DNA of 64,000 nt from Janibacter indicus (GTDB lineage Bacteria > Actinomycetota > Actinomycetes > Actinomycetales > Dermatophilaceae): the NCBI RefSeq assembly GCF_900176385.1, contig NZ_FWXN01000004.1:62001-126000 (forward strand). The letters run 5' to 3'. The notes below the pieces were generated by a model that ran no database searches, was not told where the DNA came from, and saw only the letters and a program-made list of their open reading frames with translations. The translations under genes and the position numbers were made by a program. Below, piece after piece: positions 35,858 to 43,430 of this stretch (position 1 is the first letter of the stretch; each line of letters opens with the position of its first letter).

Positions 35858-36699
35858 GCCAGCCCCTCGAAGACGTCGGTGGCGGTCGTGCCGGGCGGGG
35901 CGTCGGGGTCGACGAACCACTCCCGGCCGAAGACGAGGTCGTAGAGCGGGCGGGGGATGCGCACGAGCATCCCGAGCGTGCGGTCGTCGCCCCCCGCGGC
36001 CGACGCCTGGCTGGCGTGCGCGCGCATCGACGCGCGCTTGGCCGCGGCGAAGCGCCGCACCGGGACGCGGTGGGTGATCTCGGCCGAGGCGCTGAAGGCC
36101 CGGTCGAAGCTGCTGCGGTCGAACTCCGGCGGGAAGCGGTAGACCCTGGCCACGAGGTCGAGGGCCCGGCAGATGAGATCGCGGGGGACCGTCGCCCACA
36201 GCACCCGCACGTCGACACCGCGCTCGCGGGCCAGCTCGGCGGCCCGGGCCCCGACCTCGTGGACGTGCACGTGGTCACGGTGACCGTAGCCGCCGTGGGG
36301 GTCGTAGGTGGTCAGCACGTCGGCCTGCTCCTCGACGAGGATCTGGCTCACCGCCTCGGCTGCCTCGTCCACCGGCACGCGGACGAAGCGGCGCCCGCCC
36401 GGCGGGTCGGGCCACACGTCGGGGCCGCTGCCGCTGTCGGCGTGGCCCAGCTCGACGGTGCGGGCGACGCCCAGCGCGCGTGCGCTCGCGGCCAGCTCCC
36501 GGCTGCGGGTGGCGGCGAGGGCGTCCCCCTTCGTCCCGAAGGTGGACTCGTCGGCCTGGCCGAGCGCGCCGTCGGTGGCGACGACGAGGACGACCCGGTG
36601 TCCCGCGGCGGCGGCCCGCGCCATCGTGCCGGCGGTGAGCAGCGCCTCGTCGTCGGGGTGCGCGTGGAAGACGACGAGGGTGCGGGCTGGCTGGTCCAT
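35854..36699 (-). CDS. PIG-L family N-acetylglucosaminyl deacetylase
   Basis: The 281-residue protein has the zinc motif AHPDDEALL (about 13-21) and the second ligand region GYGHRDHVHVHE (about 139-150), as in MshB, Mca and GlcNAc-PI deacetylases. MshB (mycothiol biosynthesis) or lincomycin-like deacetylases are possible; the C-terminal region (PEFDRSSFDRAFSASAEITH) resembles a general actinobacterial PIG-L group rather than clear MshB. The ATG has GGAGGG 9 nt upstream. It is divergent from a GT4 glycosyltransferase with only 42 nt between, and cotranscribed with the membrane protein after it. Confidence 0.85.
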   Translation of the reverse strand: MDQPARTLVVFHAHPDDEALLTAGTMARAAAAGHRVVLVVATDGALGQADESTFGTKGDALAATRSRELAASARALGVARTVELGHADSGSGPDVWPDPPGGRRFVRVPVDEAAEAVSQILVEEQADVLTTYDPHGGYGHRDHVHVHEVGARAAELARERGVDVRVLWATVPRDLICRALDLVARVYRFPPEFDRSSFDRAFSASAEITHRVPVRRFAAAKRASMRAHASQASAAGGDDRTLGMLVRIPRPLYDLVFGREWFVDPDAPPGTTATDVFEGLA

Positions 36700-36741
36700 C
36701 GGTGAAACCCTCCCACACCGCGCCGTGGCACCCTTGGACGC

Positions 36742-37905
36742 GTGAAGGTGGCCCTGCTCTCCGACTGCTACCCGCCGCGCACGGGCGGGATCGAGTCGCA
36801 GGTGGGGGACCTCGCGGTGCAGCTGGTGCAGGCCGGCCACGAGGTCGAGGTGCTCACCGCGACCTCCGCTGGTCGAGGTGCGAGTTTGCGCAGCAAGGGA
36901 GCCTCGAGACCCAGCATCCTCGTGCACCGACTCGACACCCCGCTCGCGCTGGGCCTGCCGGTCAACCCGCTCGCGGTGCCGGAGGCGCGACGTCTGCTGG
37001 CCGAAGGGGGCTTCGACGTGGCGCACGTGCACTTGGGCGTCGTCTCTCCCTTCGCGTGGGACATGGCCGAGCTGGCGACCCATCTGGGCCTGCCGACGGC
37101 CCTCACGTGGCACTGCGTCCTCGACCGCGCCGCACGCCCCCTCGGACCGGCGGTGCGCCGGTGGGTGGAGCGGGGGGCGGTGCTGTCGGCCGTCTCCGGT
37201 TTCGCTGCCGAGGGTGTGCGACAGGCGGCGAAGGGGGAGCCCGTCGCCGTGCTGCCCAATGGCATCGACCCCAGCCTGTGGGAACCGCCGCTGGTCGCCG
37301 TTCGAGACGGCGCTGGCGCGCCTCCTCAGGACCCGGGGAGAGCGCCAGCGCGCCTCGAGACCACCCCCGTCCGCCTCGTCACGGCCACCCGCCTGGCCCC
37401 CCGCAAGCGGGTCGGCGCGCTGCTCTCCGTGGTCGCCGCCGCCCGTCGCCGGCTGGGCCCGGGTGCCATGGTCCTCGACGTCTACGGCGAAGGACCGCTG
37501 CGGCCCTGGCTCGAGGCCCGGGTCGCCGCGCTCGGGCTGCATGACGTCGTCCGGCTGCGCGGGCGGGTGAGCAGGCCCGAGCTCGCGGCGGCCTGGTCCC
37601 GGGCCGACGCCTATCTCTCTCCGACCCGCCTGGAGGCCTTCGGCATCGCCGCGCTCGAAGCTCGCACCGCCGGCCTGCCGGTGATCGCCCGCGCCGACTC
37701 CGGGGTACGCGAGGTCGTCACCGACGGGGTCTCGGGGCTGCTCGCCCCGGACGACTCGGGGCTCGCCGACGCGCTCGTGCGGCTCGTCGCCGACGACACC
37801 CTGCGCACCCGGATCGCCGCGCACAACCGACGCGTGCCGCCGGCCCAGACCTGGGACCGCGTCGTCGCGCTCGCCGTCGACGAGTACCGACGGGCCGGCG
37901 CATGA
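36742..37905 (+). CDS. GT4 family glycosyltransferase carrying two repeat-derived insertions
   Basis: The 387-residue GT-B enzyme has VALLSDCYPPRTGGIESQV at the start, FDVAHVHLGVVSP, the C-terminal nucleotide-sugar region VTATRLAPRKRVGALL, and the EX7E motif in SPTRLEAFGIAALEARTAGLP. It probably transfers a sugar from a nucleotide donor to a lipid-linked acceptor, like mannosyltransferases PimB/MgtA. Two stretches look foreign: GRGASLRSKGASRP (about 44-57) and RDGAGAPPQDPGRAPARLE (about 188-206). The DNA there matches interspersed repeat families B and A. Both keep the frame and avoid the catalytic motifs, so the enzyme is probably active. The GTG start is 42 nt from the divergent deacetylase. 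Confidence 0.85.
   Translation: MKVALLSDCYPPRTGGIESQVGDLAVQLVQAGHEVEVLTATSAGRGASLRSKGASRPSILVHRLDTPLALGLPVNPLAVPEARRLLAEGGFDVAHVHLGVVSPFAWDMAELATHLGLPTALTWHCVLDRAARPLGPAVRRWVERGAVLSAVSGFAAEGVRQAAKGEPVAVLPNGIDPSLWEPPLVAVRDGAGAPPQDPGRAPARLETTPVRLVTATRLAPRKRVGALLSVVAAARRRLGPGAMVLDVYGEGPLRPWLEARVAALGLHDVVRLRGRVSRPELAAAWSRADAYLSPTRLEAFGIAALEARTAGLPVIARADSGVREVVTDGVSGLLAPDDSGLADALVRLVADDTLRTRIAAHNRRVPPAQTWDRVVALAVDEYRRAGA
36871..36911. repeat. Interspersed repeat family B inside the glycosyltransferase gene
   Basis: GGTCGAGGTGCGAG, a central part, and GGGAGCCTCGAGACC: ends identical to the family B elements at 41904, 42001 and 46333. It encodes a 14-residue insert between the first Rossmann beta-alpha unit and ILVHRLDTP. 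Confidence 0.65.
37301..37362. repeat. Interspersed repeat family A inside the glycosyltransferase gene
   Basis: TTCGAGACGGCGCTGGCGCG, CCTCCTCAGGACC, then GAGCGCCAGCGCGCCTCGAG ACC. The left half matches family A (12701, 22326), and the halves pair as a hairpin (GCGCTGGCGC/GCGCCAGCGC). It encodes the linker between the two Rossmann domains. Confidence 0.65.
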
Positions 37906-38573
37906 GCGTCGTCGTCGTGGCCGACGGCCCAGACGGCGAGGTCGGGCGCTGGCCGCTCGCGCACGGGCAGGACCCGGCCGACCTGCTCGCCGCGCACGGC
38001 TGGTCGGGTGCACCGACGGGCAGCGATCTCGCGGGTGGTGACGTCGAGGTCCGCTGGCAGGTCAGCCCGCTGCCCGGGCCGGTGCCACCCGTGACGCCGC
38101 AGACTGCCCCGCCCGGCGCGACGGTCCTGCAGCGGCTCGCCGCCTATGCGCTCGTCGTCGACGAGGGGCGGCTGCTCATGTCGCAGCTCTCCGACTGGGT
38201 GGGCGGCGCGGGTGGCCTGTGGACCCTGCCCGGCGGTGGCGTCGACCCGGGCGAGTCCCCGGCCGACGGCGTCGTCCGCGAGGTGCACGAGGAGACCGGG
38301 CAGGAGGTCGTCGTCGACGAGCTCGTGCAGGTGCAGTCACGTCACTGGGTCGGCGACGTGGCAGCCGGGGAGCGGCACGAGGACTTCCACGCGGTGCGGC
38401 TGATCCACCGGGCGACCTGCCCACGACCGACGCCGGCGCACGTCGTGGAGGTCGACGGCTCGACCGGTGCTGCCGCGTGGGTCCCGCTCGCCGAGGTCGG
38501 GGACCTGCCGCTCGCCGAGATGGTGCGCCTGGCCTGGCCGTGGGTGCCGGGCAGCGACTCCTACCCGCTGTAG
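37902..38573 (+). CDS. NUDIX hydrolase
   Basis: The 223-residue protein has the NUDIX box GGGVDPGESPADGVVREVHEETGQ (in parts, about 110-133), matching GX5EX7REUXEEXGU. An N-terminal segment of about 75 residues precedes the domain. It hydrolyses a nucleoside diphosphate-linked compound; the substrate is unknown. The ATG overlaps the glycosyltransferase stop (ATGA), so it is translated together with that enzyme and might act on a nucleotide sugar, which is inference. Confidence 0.88.
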   Translation: MSVVVVADGPDGEVGRWPLAHGQDPADLLAAHGWSGAPTGSDLAGGDVEVRWQVSPLPGPVPPVTPQTAPPGATVLQRLAAYALVVDEGRLLMSQLSDWVGGAGGLWTLPGGGVDPGESPADGVVREVHEETGQEVVVDELVQVQSRHWVGDVAAGERHEDFHAVRLIHRATCPRPTPAHVVEVDGSTGAAAWVPLAEVGDLPLAEMVRLAWPWVPGSDSYPL

Positions 38574-38606
38574 GAGACGGGGCGCAGGTCGCCTAGGCTT
38601 GGGCGC

Positions 38607-38945
38607 ATGGACGCCCTGCACCTCATCCTCTACATCCTCCACATGATCGCCATGCTCGCGATCGTCGTCGGCCCCGCCGTCGCCGGGCGCGGTCACCTGA
38701 TCCAGGTGTGGGGCGCGCGCATCCAGCTCCTGCTCGGTCTGGGCCTCACCGGCCTCGCCGGGGCGGGCGACGACCCGGTCAACCACGCCAAGATCGGCAC
38801 CAAGCTCGTCATCATGATCGCCGTCCTCGCCTGCGCCGAGATCGGCAACGCCAAGGCCAAGCGCGGTGAGGCCGCCGCGCCCAAGCTCGCCTGGGCCGCC
38901 GCCGGCCTGGCGGTCGTCAACGCCGCCATCGCCTTCCTCTGGTAG
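38607..38945 (+). CDS. Small integral membrane protein, unknown
   Basis: The 112-residue protein has about four hydrophobic helices (about 4-25, 33-53, 62-82, 91-111) and the loop DPVNHAKIGTKLVIM. I recognise no family with confidence; it resembles small actinobacterial membrane proteins annotated as hypothetical. TAGGCT ends 7 nt before the ATG, suggesting a leaderless or near-leaderless transcript. It follows the NUDIX gene by 33 nt and ends 7 nt before a palindromic repeat. Confidence 0.7.
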   Translation: MDALHLILYILHMIAMLAIVVGPAVAGRGHLIQVWGARIQLLLGLGLTGLAGAGDDPVNHAKIGTKLVIMIAVLACAEIGNAKAKRGEAAAPKLAWAAAGLAVVNAAIAFLW

Positions 38946-38952
38946 TCAGCTG

Positions 38953-39039
38953 CGGCGTGTCCCGCGGCTGTTGACGCGGCACGCCCGGCACCGGGCCCGG
39001 ATCCACGTCAGGCCGAGCGCGAACTGCCGCGCGACACGC
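38953..39039. repeat. Palindromic repeat family C, copy 1
   Basis: About 87 nt with inverted ends: GGCGTGTCCCGCGGC at the left and CGAACTGCCGCGCGACACGC at the right, around a core GGGCCCGGATCC. It matches 39948-40033 along its length. The right part overlaps the 3' end of the AbiEi-like gene. Confidence 0.75.
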
Positions 39040-39886
39040 CCCCTCGTTGCTGCACGACCCACGCGATGACCTCGCGCACCCAGTCGGGGTTGAACATCAC
39101 GTGCTCCCAGGCAAAGCGGAGCACGACCCAGCAGGCGAGGGTCATCTCGTTGCCACGCCAGCAGTCCGTGCGCACGGCCTCGCGCTTCTTGTGGAACTCG
39201 TGGCTGTCTGCCTCGAGCGCGATCCGGGTCACCGGGTCACCCACGTCGGCGTGCAGTGTCCTCCCGTCCCGCAGGGTGATCGGCACCTGGGCGACCCAGC
39301 CGCGGTCGTCCGCCTCGACCGCCAGAGCGCGTAGGCCCGACTCGAAGGGATTGACGGCCTCGGCAGACGCGAGGTCCAGCACCCGGCGAGCCGCCGCGCG
39401 ACCGGTGCGCGGCAGGGTCGCACGCGTCAGCTCCCGTGGGGTGACCAGACCTGACCGCAGCGCCGAGTCGGCGACTGCAAGTGCCTCGGGCAGGGGGAGG
39501 TCACGAGCGCAGTCGACGACGGTCCGCAGGGGTGTGGTCGCCGGGCCCTCGACATCTCCGGGCCCGAGGGTGCGGAAGCGCAGCCGCAGCTCGTCGGGGA
39601 CGGTGATGCTGCGAGCGCGGGAGACGACGGCCTCCGGCGGCTCGGGCGCGTGCAGGACGGGCAGTCCGTGGTGGAGAGCGGCGCTGCGATGGCTGAGCAC
39701 CGCTCCGGTGCGGACGGCGATGGCCCCCTGCTCGTCGAGTGGGAGCCCGTAGACACCGCGCCGGTGCCGCATGACCTCTCCCGCCGCGAGGGCGTCGCGC
39801 AGACCCATGGGCGTGGTGATCTCAAGGATCTGGGCGCGCGATGCGGTGCCGCCGTGCTGAGCGATGAGGAGCGGGAGGACGGACAT
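39008..39886 (-). CDS. AbiEi-like/DUF559 domain protein (antitoxin-like winged helix plus nuclease-like fold)
   Basis: The 292-residue protein has an N-terminal helix-turn-helix of AbiEi antitoxin type (about 1-50; LIAQHGGTASRAQILEIT and RHRRGVYGLPLDEQG), a middle domain with SHRSAALHHGLPV, and a C-terminal DUF559/Vsr-like region (about 205-285; EADSHEFHKKREAVRTDCWR and WVVLRFAWEHVMFNPDWV) with the Asp/Glu/His pattern of a restriction-endonuclease fold. No toxin gene adjoins. The gene lies between two copies of palindromic repeat C, and its last residues are encoded by the first copy. Many actinobacteria carry such orphan proteins; function is unproven. Confidence 0.8.
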   Translation of the reverse strand: MSVLPLLIAQHGGTASRAQILEITTPMGLRDALAAGEVMRHRRGVYGLPLDEQGAIAVRTGAVLSHRSAALHHGLPVLHAPEPPEAVVSRARSITVPDELRLRFRTLGPGDVEGPATTPLRTVVDCARDLPLPEALAVADSALRSGLVTPRELTRATLPRTGRAAARRVLDLASAEAVNPFESGLRALAVEADDRGWVAQVPITLRDGRTLHADVGDPVTRIALEADSHEFHKKREAVRTDCWRGNEMTLACWVVLRFAWEHVMFNPDWVREVIAWVVQQRGGVSRGSSRSA

Positions 39887-39947
39887 CACCCAAGAGTGGC
39901 CCGGATCGCTCCAGTCGCCGCGGGGGTTTCCACAGCGGCAACCCGGC

Positions 39948-40033
39948 GGCATGTCACGCGGCAGTTCGCACGGCGCGCCGGGTGACAGGCCCGGATCCTC
40001 GTCGGACGCAGCCCGAACTGCCGCGCGACACGC
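39948..40033. repeat. Palindromic repeat family C, copy 2
   Basis: About 86 nt: GGCATGTCACGCGGCAGTTC at the left end is the inverse of GAACTGCCGCGCGACACGC at the right end, with core AGGCCCGGATCC. It is a direct repeat of 38953-39039 and lies upstream of the AbiEi-like gene, so the gene sits between two copies. Confidence 0.8.
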
Positions 40034-40048
40034 GGGCGCAGCGCCGGG

Positions 40049-41038
40049 TCAGGGCACGAGGATGACCTTGCCCGTCGTCTGCCGCCCCTCGAGCGCGCGA
40101 TAGGCCTCAGCCGCCTCGGCGAAGGAGTGCCGCCCACCGATGGCGATGTCGAGCCGTCCGGCCGCGATGTCCTCGAAGACCTCGCGCCCGCGCATGAGCA
40201 GCTCCTCGCGGTCCTCGATGTAGTGGGCCAGCGTCGGCCGGGTGACGAAGAGCGAGCCGCCGGAGTTCAGCCGCTGCAGGTCGAAGGGGGGTACCTGCCC
40301 GGACGCCGCGCCGAAGAGCACGAGGGTCCCGCGCCGGCGCAGCGACGCGAGCGACGCGTCGAAGGTCGCCTTGCCCACCCCGTCGTAGACGACGTCGACA
40401 CCCGCGTCGGCCCCCAGCCGGCGTGCGGCGGCGGCGATGTCGGCGGCGAGGTCCTCGCTCTGGCCGTAGTCGATGACCTCGGAGGCACCTCGGGAGCGAG
40501 CGATCTCGAGCTTGGTGTCCGACCCCGCCGTCGCGATGACGGTGCCGCCGCGGTTCGTGATCATCTGCGTCAGCAGCTGCCCGACGCCACCGGCCGCGGC
40601 GTGCACGACGGCGACGGTGCCCTCCTCGACGCGCACGCAGTCGGTGACGAGCGCGTGGGCGGTCATGCCCTGCAGCGTCGCGGCGCACGCGGTCTCGAGG
40701 TCGACGTCGTCGGGGACGGGCAGCAGCCGCGTCGAGTCGGCGAGGACGAGCTCGGCGTGCAGGCCCGAGGTCATCGACCAGGCGACCCGGTCTCCCACGG
40801 CGACGGCCGCGCCCTCACCCACGGCGCGGACGGTGCCGGCCGCCTCGAAGCCCGCGACGTAGGGCGGCTCGGTCGGGTAGATCCCCTCCCGCTGGTAGAC
40901 GTCGATGAAGTTGACGCCTCCGGCCGCCACCTCGACGAGCGCCTCCCCGGGGCCCGGCTCCGCCACCTCCCTCTCCTCGACGGCGAGGACCTCGGGTCCT
41001 CCGTGGCGGGTGACGACGAGTGCGCGCGTGGTGGCCAT
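40049..41038 (-). CDS. Quinone oxidoreductase, zinc-independent MDR family
   Basis: The 329-residue protein is a medium-chain dehydrogenase/reductase of the QOR type: VEVAAGGVNFIDVYQREGIYP (about 36-56), the NADPH site VVHAAAGGVGQLLTQM (about 144-159) and VVYDGVGKATFDASL. The zinc ligands of alcohol dehydrogenases are lacking, as in quinone oxidoreductases. It reduces quinones or conjugated ketones with NADPH. TAGGGT-N6-ATG upstream implies a leaderless start; that promoter overlaps the 3' end of the UDG gene 4 nt away. Confidence 0.92.
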   Translation of the reverse strand: MATTRALVVTRHGGPEVLAVEEREVAEPGPGEALVEVAAGGVNFIDVYQREGIYPTEPPYVAGFEAAGTVRAVGEGAAVAVGDRVAWSMTSGLHAELVLADSTRLLPVPDDVDLETACAATLQGMTAHALVTDCVRVEEGTVAVVHAAAGGVGQLLTQMITNRGGTVIATAGSDTKLEIARSRGASEVIDYGQSEDLAADIAAAARRLGADAGVDVVYDGVGKATFDASLASLRRRGTLVLFGAASGQVPPFDLQRLNSGGSLFVTRPTLAHYIEDREELLMRGREVFEDIAAGRLDIAIGGRHSFAEAAEAYRALEGRQTTGKVILVP

Positions 41039-41050
41039 GCCCTCACCCTA
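41036..41050 (-). promoter_or_regulatory. Leaderless -10 element of the quinone oxidoreductase gene
   Basis: On the minus strand TAGGGT (41050-41045), six bases, ATG (41038-41036). The hexamer overlaps the last codons and stop of the upstream UDG gene. Confidence 0.6.
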
Positions 41051-41876
41051 GGGACTGCAGCGAGCCGATGACCTCGTCGAGCATGGCCTCGGTGAGCCGA
41101 CCGGTCTGGGTGTTGTGCTGGCTCACGTGGTAGCAGCCGACGAGCTCCACCTCGCGTCCCTCGGGTGTGCGCAGGCCCGCGCGGGCGCCGTGGCCGAACT
41201 TCGGCTTCGGTCGGGGCACCTCCCACCCGGCGTGCCGCACCCCGGCGATCGTCGCGTCCCACGCGATGGCACCCAGGCACATGATCGAGCGGACGAAGGG
41301 AGCGCTCCTCGCCAGGTCCGCGTCGAGCCACGGTGCGCACGTCTGCTTCTCGTCGGTCGTGGGCTTGTTCTGCGGGGGCGCGCACCGCACCGGGGCCATG
41401 ATCCGTACGCGGTCGAGGGTCAGTCCGTCCCCGGCCGCCCAGGACTCGGGTTGGCCCGCGTACCCCGCCCGGTGCAGTGCGGCGAAGAGCCAGTCGCCCG
41501 ACCGGTCGCCGGTGAAGTTGCGCCCGGTCCGGTTGGCCCCGTGCGCCGCCGGCGCCAGCCCGACGATCACCACGGGGGCGTCGGGCGGTCCGAGCGCCGG
41601 CACCGGCCGCCCCCAGTAGGGCTGGTCGGCGAAGGCCGCGCGCTTGGTGGCCGCGACCTCCTCGCGCCAGGCGACGAGTCGCGGGCAGGCCCGGCACACG
41701 GAGATCCGGGCGTCGAGCTCCTCGCCCGTCGCTCCCTTCGCCAGTCGTCTCACCTGAGCAGCCGTGCGGGCCACGGGCGTCTCCGCGCTCGCGAGGTCGT
41801 CCGGCCAGCCGGTCCCCGGCGCCACCGGTGAGGCGAAGGGAGCGCCCGTCACCGGGTGCGGCAGCAGCTCGCTCAT
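41043..41876 (-). CDS. Uracil-DNA glycosylase, family 5 (UdgB)
   Basis: The 277-residue protein has the family 5 motifs: VGLAPAAHGANRTGRNFTGD (about 106-125), where the usual catalytic acidic residue is missing as in UdgB, and CYHVSQHNTQTGRL (about 248-261). Four Cys for a 4Fe-4S cluster are present (CRACP near residue 64, then C in PVRCAPP and QTCAPWL). It removes uracil and related lesions in base-excision repair. TATGTT-N6-ATG upstream implies a leaderless start. Directly upstream lie two tandem family B repeats. Confidence 0.92.
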   Translation of the reverse strand: MSELLPHPVTGAPFASPVAPGTGWPDDLASAETPVARTAAQVRRLAKGATGEELDARISVCRACPRLVAWREEVAATKRAAFADQPYWGRPVPALGPPDAPVVIVGLAPAAHGANRTGRNFTGDRSGDWLFAALHRAGYAGQPESWAAGDGLTLDRVRIMAPVRCAPPQNKPTTDEKQTCAPWLDADLARSAPFVRSIMCLGAIAWDATIAGVRHAGWEVPRPKPKFGHGARAGLRTPEGREVELVGCYHVSQHNTQTGRLTEAMLDEVIGSLQSLG

Positions 41877-41888
41877 CCATCCAACATA
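41874..41888 (-). promoter_or_regulatory. Leaderless -10 element of the UDG gene
   Basis: On the minus strand TATGTT (41888-41883), six bases, ATG (41876-41874). Confidence 0.6.
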
Positions 41889-41903
41889 GGGGCCAATCCC
41901 GGT

Positions 41904-41982
41904 GGTCGAGGTGTGAGGAGCTTTGCGACGAGCCTCGAGACCTGGTGCGGGGTCTCGAGGGCCTCGCTGGCGCTCGGCCACC
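41904..41982. repeat. Composite family B repeat, tandem unit 1
   Basis: A 79-nt unit: an element GGTCGAGGTGTGAGGAG ... GAGCCTCGAGACC, a short spacer, then an inverted element GGTCTCGAGGGCC ... CTCGGCCACC. An 18-nt linker separates it from a nearly identical second unit. Confidence 0.85.
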
Positions 41983-42000
41983 ACGACCATCACACCCGTT

Positions 42001-42079
42001 GGTCGAGGTGTGAGGAGCTTTGCGACGAGCCTCGAGACCTGGTGCGCGGTCTCGAGGGCCTCGCTGGCGCTCGGCCACC
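42001..42079. repeat. Composite family B repeat, tandem unit 2
   Basis: Identical to unit 1 apart from one visible difference (GCGGGGTCTC versus GCGCGGTCTC), at a pitch of 97 nt. It sits just upstream of the TfoX-like gene promoter. Confidence 0.85.
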
Positions 42080-42096
42080 TCGACCGGCGGGTGGGG

Positions 42097-42108
42097 CAGA
42101 CTCGTCCG
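42097..42108 (+). promoter_or_regulatory. Probable leaderless -10 element of the TfoX-like gene
   Basis: CAGACT (42097-42102), six bases, GTG 42109. The first base deviates from TANNNT. Confidence 0.45.
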
Positions 42109-42441
42109 GTGGCCATCGACATAGCCCTCGCCGCTCGCATCCGCACCGACCTCGCCGACCGCGGCATCGAGTGGCAGGAGAAGAGGATGTTCGGCGCGCT
42201 GATCTTCATGGTCGGCGGGTCGATCCTCGTCGGCGTCCGCGGCGGGGGAGGGCTGCTCGCGCGCGTCGACCCCGTCGAGAGCGCGGACCTGCTCGCCGAC
42301 GCCGGCCCGCTCTACGCCCAGATCGCCGACATGGGCGGCAAGGACATGGGCCCGAGCTGGCTCGACGTCCACCCCGATGCCGTCGACGACGAGGCGGGCC
42401 TGACCCACTGGCTCGACGCCTGCCTGCGGCGCGGGGAGTAG
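42109..42441 (+). CDS. TfoX N-terminal domain-like protein
   Basis: The 110-residue protein matches the TfoX N-terminal fold: an opening helix (IALAARIRTDLADRG), EKRMFGALIFMVGGSILVGVRG (about 24-45; the conserved MFGG-like step), VDPVESADLLADAG, then PSWLDVHPDAVDDEAGLTHW. In gamma-proteobacteria TfoX/Sxy regulates competence; stand-alone domains in actinobacteria have no proven role. The GTG start agrees with the promoter spacing. It is convergent with the LigD-type gene, stops 10 nt apart. Confidence 0.78.
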   Translation: MAIDIALAARIRTDLADRGIEWQEKRMFGALIFMVGGSILVGVRGGGGLLARVDPVESADLLADAGPLYAQIADMGGKDMGPSWLDVHPDAVDDEAGLTHWLDACLRRGE

Positions 42442-42451
42442 CCGGCCGCGG

Positions 42452-43420
42452 TCAGTCGCCCGGGTCCGCCGGCCCCTCGTGCCCGGCGGCCTCGTCACGC
42501 TGGGCCCACTCGAGGAGCAGCGTGAGGTCGTGCGCGACGTCGTCGATGCTCGCGTGCAGGTCGCCGACCTCAGCGAAGCGCTCCGGTACGGTCGCGATCG
42601 TGCAGTCCTGCGGCTCGACGTCGGCGATCTCGTCCCAGGTGACCGGCGTCGACACCGTCCCGCGCGCATTGCCTCGCACCGAGTAGGCGGCCGCGATGGT
42701 GTGGTCGCGGGCATTCTGGTTGTAGTCGACGAAGACCGCCGCCGGGTCGCGGTCCTTGCGCCACCACGTCGTCGTCACGTCCTGCGGGGCGCGTCTCTCG
42801 ACCTCACGGGCGAAGGCGAGCGCCGCCCTTCGTACCTCGCCGAACTCCCACCGCGGCTCGACCCGGACGTAGACGTGCAGGCCGGACCCGCCGCTCGTCT
42901 TGGGGTAGCCGACGACCCCGAGCTCGTCGAGCACCTCGTGGACGACGCCGGCCACCCGCCGCACCCGGTCGAAGGGAGCATCCGGCATGGGGTCGAGGTC
43001 GATCCGCCACTCGTCGGGTCGGTCGACGTCGGCGCGGCGGACATTCCACGGGTGCAGCTCGACCGTGCTCATCTGCACCGCCCAGATGATCTGCGCGAGC
43101 TCGGTCGGGCACAGCTCGTCGGCGTGCAGGTCGAAGCGGGGGAAGTGCAGCCGCACCGTCTCGACCCAGTCGGGCGCCCCCTTGGGCAGGCGCTTCTGGT
43201 GGACCTTGGCGCCGCTCACCCCCTTGGGGAAGCGGTGCAGCATCGTCGGCCGCTCGCGCAGCGCGCGCAGGATCCCGTCGCCGACGGCCAGGTAGTAGTG
43301 CGCGAGGTCGAGCTTGGTCTCCCCGCGCTCGGGGAAGTAGACCCGGTCGGGGGAGGAGATGCGCACATCGCGCCCCCCGACGTCGAGATGGACGTCCTCG
43401 CCGTGCTTGCCGCGGGCCAT
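42452..43420 (-). CDS. Stand-alone LigD-type polymerase/primase (NHEJ)
   Basis: The 322-residue protein is the archaeo-eukaryotic primase-like polymerase domain of LigD. It has ISSPDRVYFPERGETKLDLA, RFPKGVSGAKVHQKRLP, the catalytic Asp pair in WRIDLDPMP (about 145-153), TSGGSGLHVYVRVEP and FVDYNQNARDHTIAAAYSVR. The nuclease and ligase domains of full LigD are absent, so it is the separate-polypeptide form, used with Ku and another ligase in end joining. ATG 43420 follows TAGTCT by 7 nt; AAGGA also precedes it. It lies 10 nt after a GNAT gene on the same strand. No ku gene is in the window. Confidence 0.9.
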   Translation of the reverse strand: MARGKHGEDVHLDVGGRDVRISSPDRVYFPERGETKLDLAHYYLAVGDGILRALRERPTMLHRFPKGVSGAKVHQKRLPKGAPDWVETVRLHFPRFDLHADELCPTELAQIIWAVQMSTVELHPWNVRRADVDRPDEWRIDLDPMPDAPFDRVRRVAGVVHEVLDELGVVGYPKTSGGSGLHVYVRVEPRWEFGEVRRAALAFAREVERRAPQDVTTTWWRKDRDPAAVFVDYNQNARDHTIAAAYSVRGNARGTVSTPVTWDEIADVEPQDCTIATVPERFAEVGDLHASIDDVAHDLTLLLEWAQRDEAAGHEGPADPGD

Positions 43421-43430
43421 GTCCTTGAGA

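Noticed and set aside
41904-42079. CRISPR array
   Set aside because: Only two units, each internally palindromic, with an 18-nt linker and no cas genes. It fits an interspersed-repeat duplication.
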